Shown here: positions 44,619-53,612 of the stretch, in pieces
How positions within the stretch are numbered: position 1 is the stretch's first letter
How the letters are laid out: every line of letters starts with the position of its first letter
From: Hyphomonas sp.
GTDB taxonomy: Bacteria; Pseudomonadota; Alphaproteobacteria; Caulobacterales; Hyphomonadaceae
Length of the DNA: 64,000 nt
Reading direction: 5' to 3'
NCBI GenBank assembly: GCA_002700305.1
Contig: PACZ01000024.1
Span: forward strand, 372,001-436,000
Made by a program: the position numbers and the translations under genes
The notes under the pieces: generated by a model
Seen by the model: the letters and a program-made list of their open reading frames with translations, nothing else
The model's database searches: none
What the model was told of the DNA's origin: nothing

Positions 44619-46202
44619 TCAGGCGTCTTCCAGAACCGGCGCCTCAGCTGGTGCCAGACGGATCAGGTAATCGAATGCGGAGAGGGCCGCCTTGGCCCCT
44701 TCGCCCATCGAAATGACAATCTGCTTGTAGGGGGTCGTCGTGGCATCACCCGCCGCAAAGACGCCGGGAACAGATGTCTGGGCGCGCATATCGGTCACGA
44801 TCTCTCCACGCTCGCTCAGTTCTACACTACCGCGCAACCATTCCGTGTTGGGCACAAGACCGATTTGAACGAAGATGCCCTCCAGGGCAACTTCGTGTGA
44901 CTCGTCGGTGTTCCGGTTCTTGTAGATCAGGCCGTTCACCTTTGCCCCGTCACCAAGCACTTCGGTCGTCATCGCAGAGGTGATGATGGTGACATTCGGC
45001 AAGCTGCGCAGCTTGCTCTGCAACACAGCATCGGCGCGCAGTTGGGTGTCAAACTCGATCAGCGTGACATGCGCAACGAGACCGGCGAGGTCGATCGCAG
45101 CCTCGACTCCGGAATTACCGCCGCCGATGACCGCAACGCGCTTGCCTTTGAACAGCGGGCCATCACAGTGCGGGCAATAGGCGACGCCCTTGTTGCGGTA
45201 CTCTTCTTCCCCGGGCACGCCCATCTGGCGCCAGCGGGCACCAGGCGCAAGGATCAGGCTGCGGGTCTTGAGGCTCGCACCATTCTCCAGGACGATTTCA
45301 TGCAGGCCGCCTTCTTCTTTGGCCGGCACGAACTTCGCAGCAATCTGGAGGTTCATCACATCGATGTCGTATTCCTTGATGTGGGTTTCCATGGCTGAGG
45401 CAAGCTTGGGCCCTTCCGTATACGGCACAGAGATAAGGTTCTCGATGCCCATCGTATCCAGCACCTGCCCGCCCAGACGTTCTGCGGCGATGCCCGTGCG
45501 GATACCCTTGCGGGCCGCATAGATTGCGCCAGCTGCGCCAGCGGGTCCGCCGCCGACGACCAGAACATCAAACGGCTCTTTCTGCGAAATCTTTTGCGCC
45601 ATTTTTTCCTGCGCGCCCGTATCGAGCTTCGCAAGGATCTGCTCGACCTCCATCCGGCCGGAGCCGAAGACTTCGCCGTTCAGATAAACGGTCGGCACAG
45701 CCATGACCTGGCGCGCATCGACCTCATCCTTGAACAGGGCCCCATCAATCGCGGTGTGACGAATATTCGGGTTCAGGACGGCCATCATGTTCAGTGCCTG
45801 AACCACATCCGGGCAGTTCTGGCAGGACAGGGAGAAATAGGTTTCGAATTCGAACGTCCCTTCGAGCGATTTGATCTGCTCGATCACTTCCGGCGCCACC
45901 TTAGGCGGGTGGCCGCCAACCTGCAGAAGCGCCAGGACGAGCGAGGTAAATTCATGGCCGAGGGGAAGGCCGGCGAAACGCAGGCTGATGTCCGCTTCCG
46001 GCGTCGTGATGGCGAAGGACGGCGCGCGCGCATCGTCCTTGCGCGTCCAGCCGACCTTGTCGGACAGATCTGAAATTTCCTGCAGGAGTTCTTCGAGATC
46101 CCGGCTGCCCTTGCTGTCATCCAGGGCGGCCACGAGTTCCACCGGTCGCCGGATGTTTTCCATATAGGCTTTGAGCTGGGTCTTCAGATTTGCATCCAAC
46201 AT
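44619..46202 (-). CDS. ahpF: Alkyl hydroperoxide reductase subunit F
   Basis: AhpF (527 residues) uses NADH to reduce AhpC. It has the N-terminal double thioredoxin-fold domain with CQNC (Cys127/Cys130), then a thioredoxin-reductase-like part with [17 protein letters not shown], the second CxxC in [26 protein letters not shown] and VFAAGDATT. It follows ahpC on the same strand. It lies among exported flavin oxidases that can make hydrogen peroxide, so peroxide removal is a sensible link. Confidence 0.97.
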   Translation of the reverse strand: MLDANLKTQLKAYMENIRRPVELVAALDDSKGSRDLEELLQEISDLSDKVGWTRKDDARAPSFAITTPEADISLRFAGLPLGHEFTSLVLALLQVGGHPPKVAPEVIEQIKSLEGTFEFETYFSLSCQNCPDVVQALNMMAVLNPNIRHTAIDGALFKDEVDARQVMAVPTVYLNGEVFGSGRMEVEQILAKLDTGAQEKMAQKISQKEPFDVLVVGGGPAGAAGAIYAARKGIRTGIAAERLGGQVLDTMGIENLISVPYTEGPKLASAMETHIKEYDIDVMNLQIAAKFVPAKEEGGLHEIVLENGASLKTRSLILAPGARWRQMGVPGEEEYRNKGVAYCPHCDGPLFKGKRVAVIGGGNSGVEAAIDLAGLVAHVTLIEFDTQLRADAVLQSKLRSLPNVTIITSAMTTEVLGDGAKVNGLIYKNRNTDESHEVALEGIFVQIGLVPNTEWLRGSVELSERGEIVTDMRAQTSVPGVFAAGDATTTPYKQIVISMGEGAKAALSAFDYLIRLAPAEAPVLEDA

Positions 46203-46270
46203 GCGTCATCTCCTGCAAAGAGAGCGGCCGCGCTGACGGGCAGCGCGATATCCTGCGGGGAAAGGGAAAG

Positions 46271-46301
46271 CCGGCCGGCTGTGACGTGCACAGCCAGCCG
46301 G
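46271..46301 (-). terminator. Hairpin between ahpC and ahpF
   Basis: A stem GGCTGTG / CACAGCC (loop ACGTG), extended outward by CCGGC / GCCGG with one mismatch, fills the ahpC-ahpF gap. It may partly terminate and make ahpC more abundant than ahpF. No T-run is seen. Confidence 0.5.
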
Positions 46302-46320
46302 AGAACGGAAAGCGGTCAGC

Positions 46321-46884
46321 TTAGATCTTGCCGACGAGTTCCAGCGACGGGGCGAGGGTTTCAGACCCTTCTTCCCATTTCGCCGGGCAAACCTGGCCCG
46401 GGTTCTCGCGGACATATTGTGCGGCTTTGACCTTGCGGACGAGTTCAGCCGCGTTACGGCCAACGCCTTCACAGGTCACTTCGATCACCTGGATCACACC
46501 GTCCGGGTCAACCACGAAGGTACCGCGGTCAGCGAGGCCCATGTCTTCGCGCATATTGTCGAAGTTGCGGGTGATGGCGCCGGTCGGGTCGCCGAGCATG
46601 TAGTATTCGATCTTGCCGATGGCCGGCGAGGTTTCGTGCCAGGCCTTGTGGCTGAAGTGGGTGTCGGTCGAAACAGCAAAGACTTCCACGCCCATGTTCT
46701 TCAGCGTCGCGTATTCGGACTGAAGGTCTTCAAGTTCGGTCGGGCAGACGAAGGTGAAGTCAGCCGGGTAGAAGAAGAAGATCGCCCATTTGCCTTTCAC
46801 GTCGGCATCGCTCACCGACTCGAATTTGCCTTGCTTGAAGGCTTCGGCTTTGAAGGGCTTAATTTCGGTATTGATAAGGGACAT
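46321..46884 (-). CDS. ahpC: Alkyl hydroperoxide reductase subunit C (peroxiredoxin)
   Basis: This 187-residue typical two-Cys peroxiredoxin reduces hydrogen peroxide and organic peroxides. The start [20 protein letters not shown] matches the family exactly. The peroxidatic Cys is in [13 protein letters not shown] and the resolving Cys in [12 protein letters not shown]. The frame is open upstream but has no family match there. It is transcribed ahead of ahpF. Confidence 0.97.
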   Translation of the reverse strand: MSLINTEIKPFKAEAFKQGKFESVSDADVKGKWAIFFFYPADFTFVCPTELEDLQSEYATLKNMGVEVFAVSTDTHFSHKAWHETSPAIGKIEYYMLGDPTGAITRNFDNMREDMGLADRGTFVVDPDGVIQVIEVTCEGVGRNAAELVRKVKAAQYVRENPGQVCPAKWEEGSETLAPSLELVGKI

Positions 46885-47398
46885 TGTAGCTCCGTCTGTT
46901 GTTGCTTGCCGGGACAAATCCATAACCGTCCCATATGGCTTGCCAATAATATGTGGTGGGACATATCGCGCGCTTGTATCTGAATTATTGCGCGTCGCGT
47001 CCCGCGACTGACGTTTCCTTCGCCCTGTTCCTGTTTCTATAATCATTCTAAATTTGGAAACAAGGGTGGCTTCGCCTATGTCTGCAGCCAATCCACAAGC
47101 TGCTGCATTTTCTGGATAAATTTGGTCCCGCAGCCTCTCTGATACGCACTATGAGAGTCGGTTTTCGTCGGCGGCAGGGCTGATCACGCCTCCGGCCCCA
47201 CCCAAGAATCAGAATGCCGCCTCGACCCGGCTTCCGGGCTAAATCCCTTCCCCCGCGAACAGCTGAAACGACGACTCCGCATCTTCAGTCGAAGCTGACC
47301 GAATTTTGGTCCGATCTTCGGAATGCTCCGATTCGCCCCAGTTTTTTCTTTACGTTCGCCCCCAACCACCTACCACGGAAGGAAACGTGGAGGGTAAT
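46885..47398. other. Intergenic region between ahpC and the amine oxidase gene
   Basis: No gene is seen in about 510 bp. It holds the divergent promoters. GTCCCA...TGGGAC around 46927-46962 forms an inverted repeat near ahpC that could be a regulator site; it does not match the OxyR consensus. Confidence 0.35.
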
Positions 47399-48973
47399 AT
47401 GGAGGGAGCGACCCGCCGATCTGCATTGGCGCTCATCGGCGCAACGGCTGGCAGCGCGGCATTATATGCCGCGATGAAGTCCATTCGGCACGTCCAGCCA
47501 TCATCTTATAAAGGCCCCATCAAGCTCGATGGAGATCCGAAGGGCGCGAAAGTCCTTATTCTTGGCGCCGGTCTCGCGGGCATGGTCGCGGCACTGGAAC
47601 TCCGGTCAGCTGGTTATGACGTCGAGGTTCTGGAATACCGCGAAAAGGCCGGCGGCCGCTGCTGGTCGCTGAGGGGGGGCGACACCTATACAGAAATGGG
47701 CGGCGCCACCCAGAAGGTCACTTTCGACGGAGACAATTACATTAATCCCGGCCCCTGGCGGATTCCGTACGACCACCATGGCGTGCTGGATTACTGCCAG
47801 CGCCTGGGTGTCCAGCTGGAACCCTTCATCCAGCAGAACCATAACGCCTATCTCCACAACAGCAGGGCATTCGGCGGCAAGCCACAACGCTTCAAGCACA
47901 TCGCCACAGACTATCGCGGCCAGACATCGGAATTGCTGGCCAAGGCCGTCAACCAAAACCGCCTCGATGATGTGCTCACGTCGGAAGACCGGGAAGCGCT
48001 GATTGAGTCTCTCCGGGCAACGGGGGCGCTTGATGACACCAATGCCTACAGGTCCGGCGAGCTGACCAGCCGGTTTCGCGGCTTTGGCAGACCACCGGGC
48101 GCGGGCATCGATGGAGCGCCCTCTGCTTCCGATCCGATCAGCTTGTCCGAAATCCTGCAATCAGGCATGTGGGAGTGGCTGGCCGACGCCGACCTCCTGG
48201 ATCACCAGATGCCCATGTTCCAGCCGGTCGGCGGCATGGACATGATCGCGCAGGCATTTGCCCGGGAAGTTGGCGACCTGATCCGCTTCAACTCCAAAGT
48301 CGTTTCATTGCAGCAAGACGATGTTGGCGTGAAGGTCGCCTACGAAGACACCCGAACCGGCGGCACGCTGACAACTCAAGCGGACTGGTGTGTGTGTACC
48401 GTACCATTCTCGATCCTTGGCCAGATGGATCACAATCTGTCACCGGAACTGACCGCGGCAGTGAACAATGTCTACTATCGCGGGTCCGCCAAATGGGGGC
48501 TCGAATTCAAACGCCGCTTCTGGGAGCAGGATGAACATATCTATGGCGGGATCAGCTATACCGATCTTCCCATTGAAATGATTTCCTACCCATCGACGGG
48601 CTTCTTCACAAAGGGTCCGGCCGTTCTTCTGGGGGGGTACACCTGGGATGACGCACAGGCATTTGAATTCAATGCCATGCAGCCTGAAGACCGGATCAAA
48701 TGGGCGCTGGAATTCGGCTCCCACATTCACCCGCAATATCTCGAAGAGTATAAGACCGGTGTCAGCGTCGTCTGGCATAAGGTGCCATGGGTGCTGGGCT
48801 GCTTCGGGATATGGAGGGACAAGGAAACCCATTACGCGAATGCGGTGGAGATCGACAATCGCGTCGTCTGCGCGGGAGAACATGTCTCCTATCTCGGAGC
48901 CTGGATGGAAGGCGCGATCGAATCTTCCCTCGACGCGATAGGCCGGCTGCATGACAAGGTGATCAACGGATGA
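47399..48973 (+). CDS. Tat-exported flavin amine oxidase
   Basis: The 524-residue protein starts MEGATRRSALALIGATAGSA, a twin-arginine signal, with GGAGGG upstream. The FAD fold follows at LILGAGLAGMVAALEL (GxGxxG at 56-61), then the amine-oxidase motif EYREKAGGRCWSLRGG, a typical substrate domain and a C-terminal FAD segment VVCAGEHVSYLGAWMEGAIES. This is the flavin monoamine/L-amino-acid oxidase family. It overlaps the cytochrome c gene by ATGA, and a RidA lipoprotein gene follows. The pairing suggests oxidation of an amine or amino acid in the periplasm with electrons passed to cytochrome c rather than only to oxygen. Confidence 0.9.
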   Translation: MEGATRRSALALIGATAGSAALYAAMKSIRHVQPSSYKGPIKLDGDPKGAKVLILGAGLAGMVAALELRSAGYDVEVLEYREKAGGRCWSLRGGDTYTEMGGATQKVTFDGDNYINPGPWRIPYDHHGVLDYCQRLGVQLEPFIQQNHNAYLHNSRAFGGKPQRFKHIATDYRGQTSELLAKAVNQNRLDDVLTSEDREALIESLRATGALDDTNAYRSGELTSRFRGFGRPPGAGIDGAPSASDPISLSEILQSGMWEWLADADLLDHQMPMFQPVGGMDMIAQAFAREVGDLIRFNSKVVSLQQDDVGVKVAYEDTRTGGTLTTQADWCVCTVPFSILGQMDHNLSPELTAAVNNVYYRGSAKWGLEFKRRFWEQDEHIYGGISYTDLPIEMISYPSTGFFTKGPAVLLGGYTWDDAQAFEFNAMQPEDRIKWALEFGSHIHPQYLEEYKTGVSVVWHKVPWVLGCFGIWRDKETHYANAVEIDNRVVCAGEHVSYLGAWMEGAIESSLDAIGRLHDKVING

Positions 48974-49422
48974 AACACCTGAACCGATCCCCCCGTATCT
49001 TTGTGTCCGCTTTTGCTTTTGTCGCCACAGCGCTCACCGTGCACGCCGATGACGGTATCCCTGAAGTCACAAGCTTCGAACCGACCCAACTCGAAAGGAA
49101 GATATTCGATGGCCCCGGCGTCACCGTGACGCGCGGTGAGGACATCTATTCGACTCTCTGCGCAGGCTGCCATATGCCAAAGGGTGAAGGCGCTGTCGGC
49201 GGGGGCATGTACCCGGCGCTCGCTGGAAATGAGAAGCTTGAATACCCCGATTATGCTGTCTTTATCGTCCTGAACGGGTACAAAGCCATGCCATCCTTTG
49301 CTCATACGCTTTCCGATGAGCAGGTGGCCGCCGTTGTAAATTACCTGCAGTCCGGCCTCGGCGGGAACTCATACGAACCGGCCGCTAGAGTCGAACAGGC
49401 TAAGCTGAGCCGGCCACAATAA
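48970..49422 (+). CDS. Small c-type cytochrome
   Basis: The 150-residue protein has a signal peptide (FVSAFAFVATALTVHA) and a class I heme site CAGCH (Cys64, Cys67, His68). The likely axial Met is in YKAMPSFAHTLSDEQ, followed by the C-terminal helix AAVVNYLQSG. It is a monoheme periplasmic cytochrome. Its start overlaps the amine oxidase stop (ATGA), so the two are co-made and it is the probable electron acceptor. Confidence 0.93.
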   Translation: MKHLNRSPRIFVSAFAFVATALTVHADDGIPEVTSFEPTQLERKIFDGPGVTVTRGEDIYSTLCAGCHMPKGEGAVGGGMYPALAGNEKLEYPDYAVFIVLNGYKAMPSFAHTLSDEQVAAVVNYLQSGLGGNSYEPAARVEQAKLSRPQ

Positions 49423-49442
49423 TCTGAATACGGAGTGATATC

Positions 49443-49937
49443 ATGCGTCTGACCACCCCCCTTCTTTCCGCTACTGCAATTGCACTCGCCGCCTGCGGTG
49501 CAGCGGACAGCGAAGTGATCCGCCACAAGATCCCCGGATCGGATTTCCCCATTCTTCAGGCCGTCGAAGTCCCTGCGGATGCAACGCTGGTTTATCTCAG
49601 CGGCGCAGGACCTTCCGTTTCCGACGAGACGGCTGAGCCGCGAACCCCGGCGGCCTATGGCGACATTACCACCCAGACGGAATCCACGCTTGCGGCCATC
49701 GAGTCCCGCCTGGAAAGCATCGGGCTCACCATGAGCGATGTGATCAAGATGCAGGTCTACATTGTGGCGGCCCCCGGTGAAGACTCGCTCGATTTCGGCG
49801 GCTTTATGGAAGGTTATGTCAAATTCTTCGGCACGGAAGAACAACCCAACCTCCCGACACGCTCTGTGTTCGAGGTTGCCGGGCTCGCCAATCCCGGCTG
49901 GCTGATCGAAATCGAAGTCGTGGCTGTCCGGGACTAG
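49443..49937 (+). CDS. RidA-family lipoprotein (imine deaminase-like)
   Basis: The 164-residue product has a lipoprotein signal (SATAIALAACG) and a full RidA/YjgF domain. The catalytic Arg region NLPTRSVFEV and the Glu strand IEIEVVAV are intact, as in active imine/enamine hydrolases. RidA proteins normally work in the cytoplasm; here it would sit on the membrane outside. It follows the amine oxidase and cytochrome c genes, so it would hydrolyse the reactive imines those enzymes release. Confidence 0.9.
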   Translation: MRLTTPLLSATAIALAACGAADSEVIRHKIPGSDFPILQAVEVPADATLVYLSGAGPSVSDETAEPRTPAAYGDITTQTESTLAAIESRLESIGLTMSDVIKMQVYIVAAPGEDSLDFGGFMEGYVKFFGTEEQPNLPTRSVFEVAGLANPGWLIEIEVVAVRD

Positions 49938-50059
49938 CTTCCACGTGCCGGCGTTTCACTGCTCCGGAACGCCTTCATGGATGCTACTTGCCCCTACGCA
50001 AGTCATTTCCTTGGCCGGGAAGGCATGTATGATCCCCGAAAACACCATTGGGGAGAGCC

Positions 50060-51766
50060 ATGCACTACGCAGAACTTCTGAAGGCCCGCCAGGAACTCAC
50101 CGGCCCGGGCGGTGAGTTTGAGATTGTCGAAGCTGAAGTCCTCGGCAACACGCTTCGCGTCTATAAGAATGCTCCTCCCAGCGTTCGGGAAGTCTGGCAG
50201 TCTACCAAGCAATTCGCAGACCGGACTTATCTGGTCTACAAAGATGAGCGGCTCACTTATGCCGAAGCCCATGATCACGTAAACGCCGTTGCTGCCTGGC
50301 TGTTTGACCAGGGTGTCCAGCCGGGCGACCGGGTTGCGATCGCCATGCGGAACTATCCGGAGTGGATGCTCATCTACTGGGCTTGTGTCTCGGTTGGCGT
50401 CACGGTTGTCGGCATGAATGCGTGGTGGACGGCCGAGGAGATGGCCTACGCCTTGAAAGATTCCGAACCCAAAGTGCTGTTTCTCGACGCCGAACGGTTT
50501 GAGCGGGTCAAAGACGGTCCGGACCTGACGGGTTCTATGAAGCTTGTTGGCATCAGAATGCCAGACCTGCCTGAGAATGTGACGCCGTGGAGCGAAGTTA
50601 TCGCTCATGGCGGAGACATGCCCGATGTTACGGTAGACCCGGACTCGGATGCCTGCATCTTCTATACATCTGGCACAACGGGATTCCCGAAAGGCGCACA
50701 ACTCACTCAACGCGGTTGCGTCGCCAATCTCATGAACATGCTGTATGCTGGAGCGTCCACGGCACTGGCGATACAGCGCGCAACGGGTGTCGAGCCGCCA
50801 GCAGATCCGCCGCCACCTGTGGGTCTGCTGACCACGCCACTGTTTCACGTCACCGCAAACAATTGTGGAGCCTATGCCACGACTGCACTCGGCGGCACGA
50901 TCATTCTCATGTACCGCTGGGACGCTGGCGAAGCGCTGAAGATTATCGAGCGCGAAAAGGTTACGAGCCTCGGCGGCGTGCCGGTCATGGGGAGGGAACT
51001 GATCAATCACCCGGACTTCGCCAAGACCGATACGTCCAGCCTCGTCCAGCTTTCGGGCGGCGGAGCGCAGGTGCCGCCCGATCTGGTCCACAAAATCGAA
51101 TCGAGCATTGCAACCGCTCGCCCGGCCACAGGGTATGGCATGACCGAGACATGCGGGATCATCACGTCCGTATCTGCAGACTTTTTCGTCGACAAACCGG
51201 ACAGCGCCGGTCCGGCCATGCCCAACTTCGAAGTCAAATGCGTCGACGAACTGGGCGATACTGTGCCGCCCGGAGAGTTGGGTGAACTCTGGGTGAAAGG
51301 CTCCTCTGTCATCAAGGGCTATATCAATCGCCCGGAAGCGACAGCTGAATCCATCACGGATGGCTGGCTGCACACCGGTGATATTGCCCGCATCGACAAG
51401 GACGGCTTCATCTTCATCGTCGACCGCAAGAAAGACATGGTCCTGCGCGGCGGTGAGAACGTTTATTGCGCTGAAGTGGAATCCGTTGCCTACACCCATC
51501 CAGCGGTCGCTGAATGCAGTGTGTTCGGCGTGCCAGACGACCGGCTGGGGGAAGAGGTCGGCATCGCAATCGTCCTGAAGCCTGGCGAAAAGCTGACCGC
51601 TGATGAATTCCGCGCCCATTGCGCCGGCATCATGGCGAAGCACAAGGTGCCTCGGTATGTCTGGTTTATCGCCGACGCCCTGCCCCGGAATGCCAGTGGC
51701 AAGTTCGTGAAAAGGGACCTTCGTGACCGCCTCAGCGCCGAACTGCAAAACGCAGGTCAGTCATAG
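50060..51766 (+). CDS. AMP-forming acyl-CoA synthetase
   Basis: The 568-residue enzyme has the adenylation P-loop FYTSGTTGFPKGAQL, YGMTETCGIITS, GWLHTGDIARID and the catalytic Lys in RNASGKFVKRDL. It activates a carboxylic acid with ATP and CoA. I chose ATG 50060 with GGGAGAG upstream, since the longer frame starts at a TTG. Substrate chain length cannot be told. It follows the oxidase/RidA genes and might activate the keto- or carboxylic acids made from amines, but it has its own start region after a 122-bp gap. Confidence 0.93.
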   Translation: MHYAELLKARQELTGPGGEFEIVEAEVLGNTLRVYKNAPPSVREVWQSTKQFADRTYLVYKDERLTYAEAHDHVNAVAAWLFDQGVQPGDRVAIAMRNYPEWMLIYWACVSVGVTVVGMNAWWTAEEMAYALKDSEPKVLFLDAERFERVKDGPDLTGSMKLVGIRMPDLPENVTPWSEVIAHGGDMPDVTVDPDSDACIFYTSGTTGFPKGAQLTQRGCVANLMNMLYAGASTALAIQRATGVEPPADPPPPVGLLTTPLFHVTANNCGAYATTALGGTIILMYRWDAGEALKIIEREKVTSLGGVPVMGRELINHPDFAKTDTSSLVQLSGGGAQVPPDLVHKIESSIATARPATGYGMTETCGIITSVSADFFVDKPDSAGPAMPNFEVKCVDELGDTVPPGELGELWVKGSSVIKGYINRPEATAESITDGWLHTGDIARIDKDGFIFIVDRKKDMVLRGGENVYCAEVESVAYTHPAVAECSVFGVPDDRLGEEVGIAIVLKPGEKLTADEFRAHCAGIMAKHKVPRYVWFIADALPRNASGKFVKRDLRDRLSAELQNAGQS

Positions 51767-51775
51767 GCTTTCCTG

Positions 51776-52795
51776 TCAGATAAGCTTGCGGCGAAGCCTC
51801 GCCGCAAGCGCATCCAGCGCAAGTACCGACAGAAAGATGATCAGCAGGATCGTCGCGACATGGTCATATTGGAACATGTCGTAGCGGCCTTTGAGTTCCT
51901 GCCCGATCCCGCCAGCCCCCACGAGCCCAATGACTGTGCCCATGCGAATGTTGCGGTCCAGTATGTAAAAGGTCAGCGCCGTGTAGCTTGGCAAGACCTG
52001 CGGCAGCACCGCCAGACGCAGGACGGCAAGGTCGCCCGCGCCCGTCGCACGGATGGCATCCTGAGGAACCTTGTCCGCCGCTTCAATGTCTTCTGCGAAG
52101 AATTTGGCGAGAAATCCCACACTATGTAGTGCGAGCGCCAGAATGCCCGCGATTGGGCCGAAACCGAATGCCAGAACCAGGAACAGTGCGCTAATCAGTT
52201 CAGGCACCGCACGCAGGAATGAAATAAAACTGCGGGCAAGCCTATAAAGAACAGGGTGCGGCGTAAAATTCCTCGCCGCCACCCATGCCAGCGGCAAACT
52301 GAGCAGCACGGCAAACAGACTGGCCCATACGGCCATCTCAATCGTTTCCAGCATCTTACCCAGCGTGAAAGTCAGATAGCCTACAGGCTCTACAAGATAC
52401 GTCTTTTCGACAGTCTGCGTCGTCATCTGCATGGTTTCAGCATCAAGCGCAGATTCTTCGACGGTTTCTGTTTCCAGGCGCGAAAACAAGGGCAGATGAT
52501 CCGGGTCGAAATGATCAATCAGCGAGACAGGCGTCCGCTCGGCAATGGCAAGGGGGTACATCTGCTTTGCGACACTTCCGATCCCACGCCCCACCTGAGA
52601 GCTTTCCTTCAGGCCAACACTCGCCTGCAGGAATTCGCCCAATTGACCGGAGAGCCGGTGCAGCTCCATCCGATGCGCTGAAACCGAAATGAGAGCAAAT
52701 GCCACCACAACAGCCAGGACCGTCTTCCAGTCAAAAGCCGGTTTGACACGCCAGAGTTCCGCCCCGGTCTGCCGGCTCTCCGTCACCTCCGACAT
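51776..52795 (-). CDS. phnE: Phosphonate-type ABC transporter permease
   Basis: The 339-residue permease has one N-terminal helix (TVLAVVVAFALISVSA), an extracytoplasmic stretch of about 110 residues, then the PhnE core with EMAVWASLFAVLLSLPLAWV, the coupling loop AADKVPQDAIRATGAGDLAVL and the final helices. It is longer than E. coli PhnE (about 260), mainly because of the acidic insertion near residues 80-150. The ATG follows the phnC stop by 1 nt with AGGGTGG upstream. It completes a phnD-phnC-phnE operon. Confidence 0.93.
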   Translation of the reverse strand: MSEVTESRQTGAELWRVKPAFDWKTVLAVVVAFALISVSAHRMELHRLSGQLGEFLQASVGLKESSQVGRGIGSVAKQMYPLAIAERTPVSLIDHFDPDHLPLFSRLETETVEESALDAETMQMTTQTVEKTYLVEPVGYLTFTLGKMLETIEMAVWASLFAVLLSLPLAWVAARNFTPHPVLYRLARSFISFLRAVPELISALFLVLAFGFGPIAGILALALHSVGFLAKFFAEDIEAADKVPQDAIRATGAGDLAVLRLAVLPQVLPSYTALTFYILDRNIRMGTVIGLVGAGGIGQELKGRYDMFQYDHVATILLIIFLSVLALDALAARLRRKLI

Positions 52796-52796
52796 A

Positions 52797-53597
52797 TCAG
52801 GCCACCCTGGAAGGAGAGAACAGGTCACGCCCCGTTCCGAATATCCGGGAGAGCGCTTCCTGAGACAGCTGTCCGGGCGGTCCGTCGAAAACGATCCGTC
52901 CTTCCCGCAAACCGATGATGCGATCAGCGAAGATGCGCGAGAGGTTGATCTGGTGCAGCGAGCACAGGACGGCAGCTCCCTGCTCTTTGGCCATCTGGCG
53001 GAGCAAACTCATTACATCCTCAGCTGTTTGAGGGTCGAGGCTGGCAACGGGTTCATCTGCGAGAATGAGCTTCGGGTCCTTGATCAAAGCCCGGGCAATA
53101 CCCACGCGCTGCTTCTGCCCGCCCGACAAGCCATTCACCAGTCGGTTCACATGACCGGCTTCAAGCCCGACGCGTGACAAGAGCAAGCAAGCATCGCGCT
53201 GCACGCGCTCCGGATAGGCCTGAAGCATCAAGCGCCAAACGGGTAAATCCGGCGCCCTTCCAGACATCACATTCCTGGCCGCAGTCAGACGTCCGGACAA
53301 TCCGAAATCCTGATGCACCATCCCGATCTTCTGCCGGATACGCCGGAGGCTCCTGGGAGTGCTCTCCACGCCGCAAACACGGACCGACCCGGCATCGAGT
53401 TTGTTCAGGCCGATCACTGAGCGCAGGAGCGTCGTCTTTCCGGATCCTGAAGCGCCGAGCAGCACACAAAAACTGCCCGGCTCAATTTTAAACGAGACAT
53501 TGTCCAAAACCGTCGGACCATTCGGAAACGCTTTGCAGGCGCCTGACACGCTCAAGACGGCCTCTGGGCGCGCCGCAGGAGAGTCGAAGGGCTGCAT
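52797..53597 (-). CDS. phnC: Phosphonate-type ABC transporter ATP-binding protein
   Basis: The 266-residue ATPase has Walker A LLGASGSGKTTLLRS, the signature LSGGQKQRVGIARAL, Walker B LILADEPVASLD and the switch His in CSLHQINL. The PhnC-specific motif region GMVHQDFGLSGRLTAARNVM is present. It lies between phnD and phnE with 15-bp and 1-bp gaps. It powers uptake of a phosphonate or phosphate ester delivered by PhnD. Confidence 0.95.
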   Translation of the reverse strand: MQPFDSPAARPEAVLSVSGACKAFPNGPTVLDNVSFKIEPGSFCVLLGASGSGKTTLLRSVIGLNKLDAGSVRVCGVESTPRSLRRIRQKIGMVHQDFGLSGRLTAARNVMSGRAPDLPVWRLMLQAYPERVQRDACLLLSRVGLEAGHVNRLVNGLSGGQKQRVGIARALIKDPKLILADEPVASLDPQTAEDVMSLLRQMAKEQGAAVLCSLHQINLSRIFADRIIGLREGRIVFDGPPGQLSQEALSRIFGTGRDLFSPSRVA

Positions 53598-53612
53598 CTA
53601 CCGGTTCAACGC

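Noticed and set aside
46927-46962. Inverted repeat upstream of ahpC as an OxyR site.
   Set aside because: The ATAG/CTAT spacing of OxyR sites is not present; I leave it only as an unassigned repeat.
50003-51748. A 581-codon minus-strand frame over the acyl-CoA synthetase.
   Set aside because: Antisense shadow of a gene with complete adenylation motifs.
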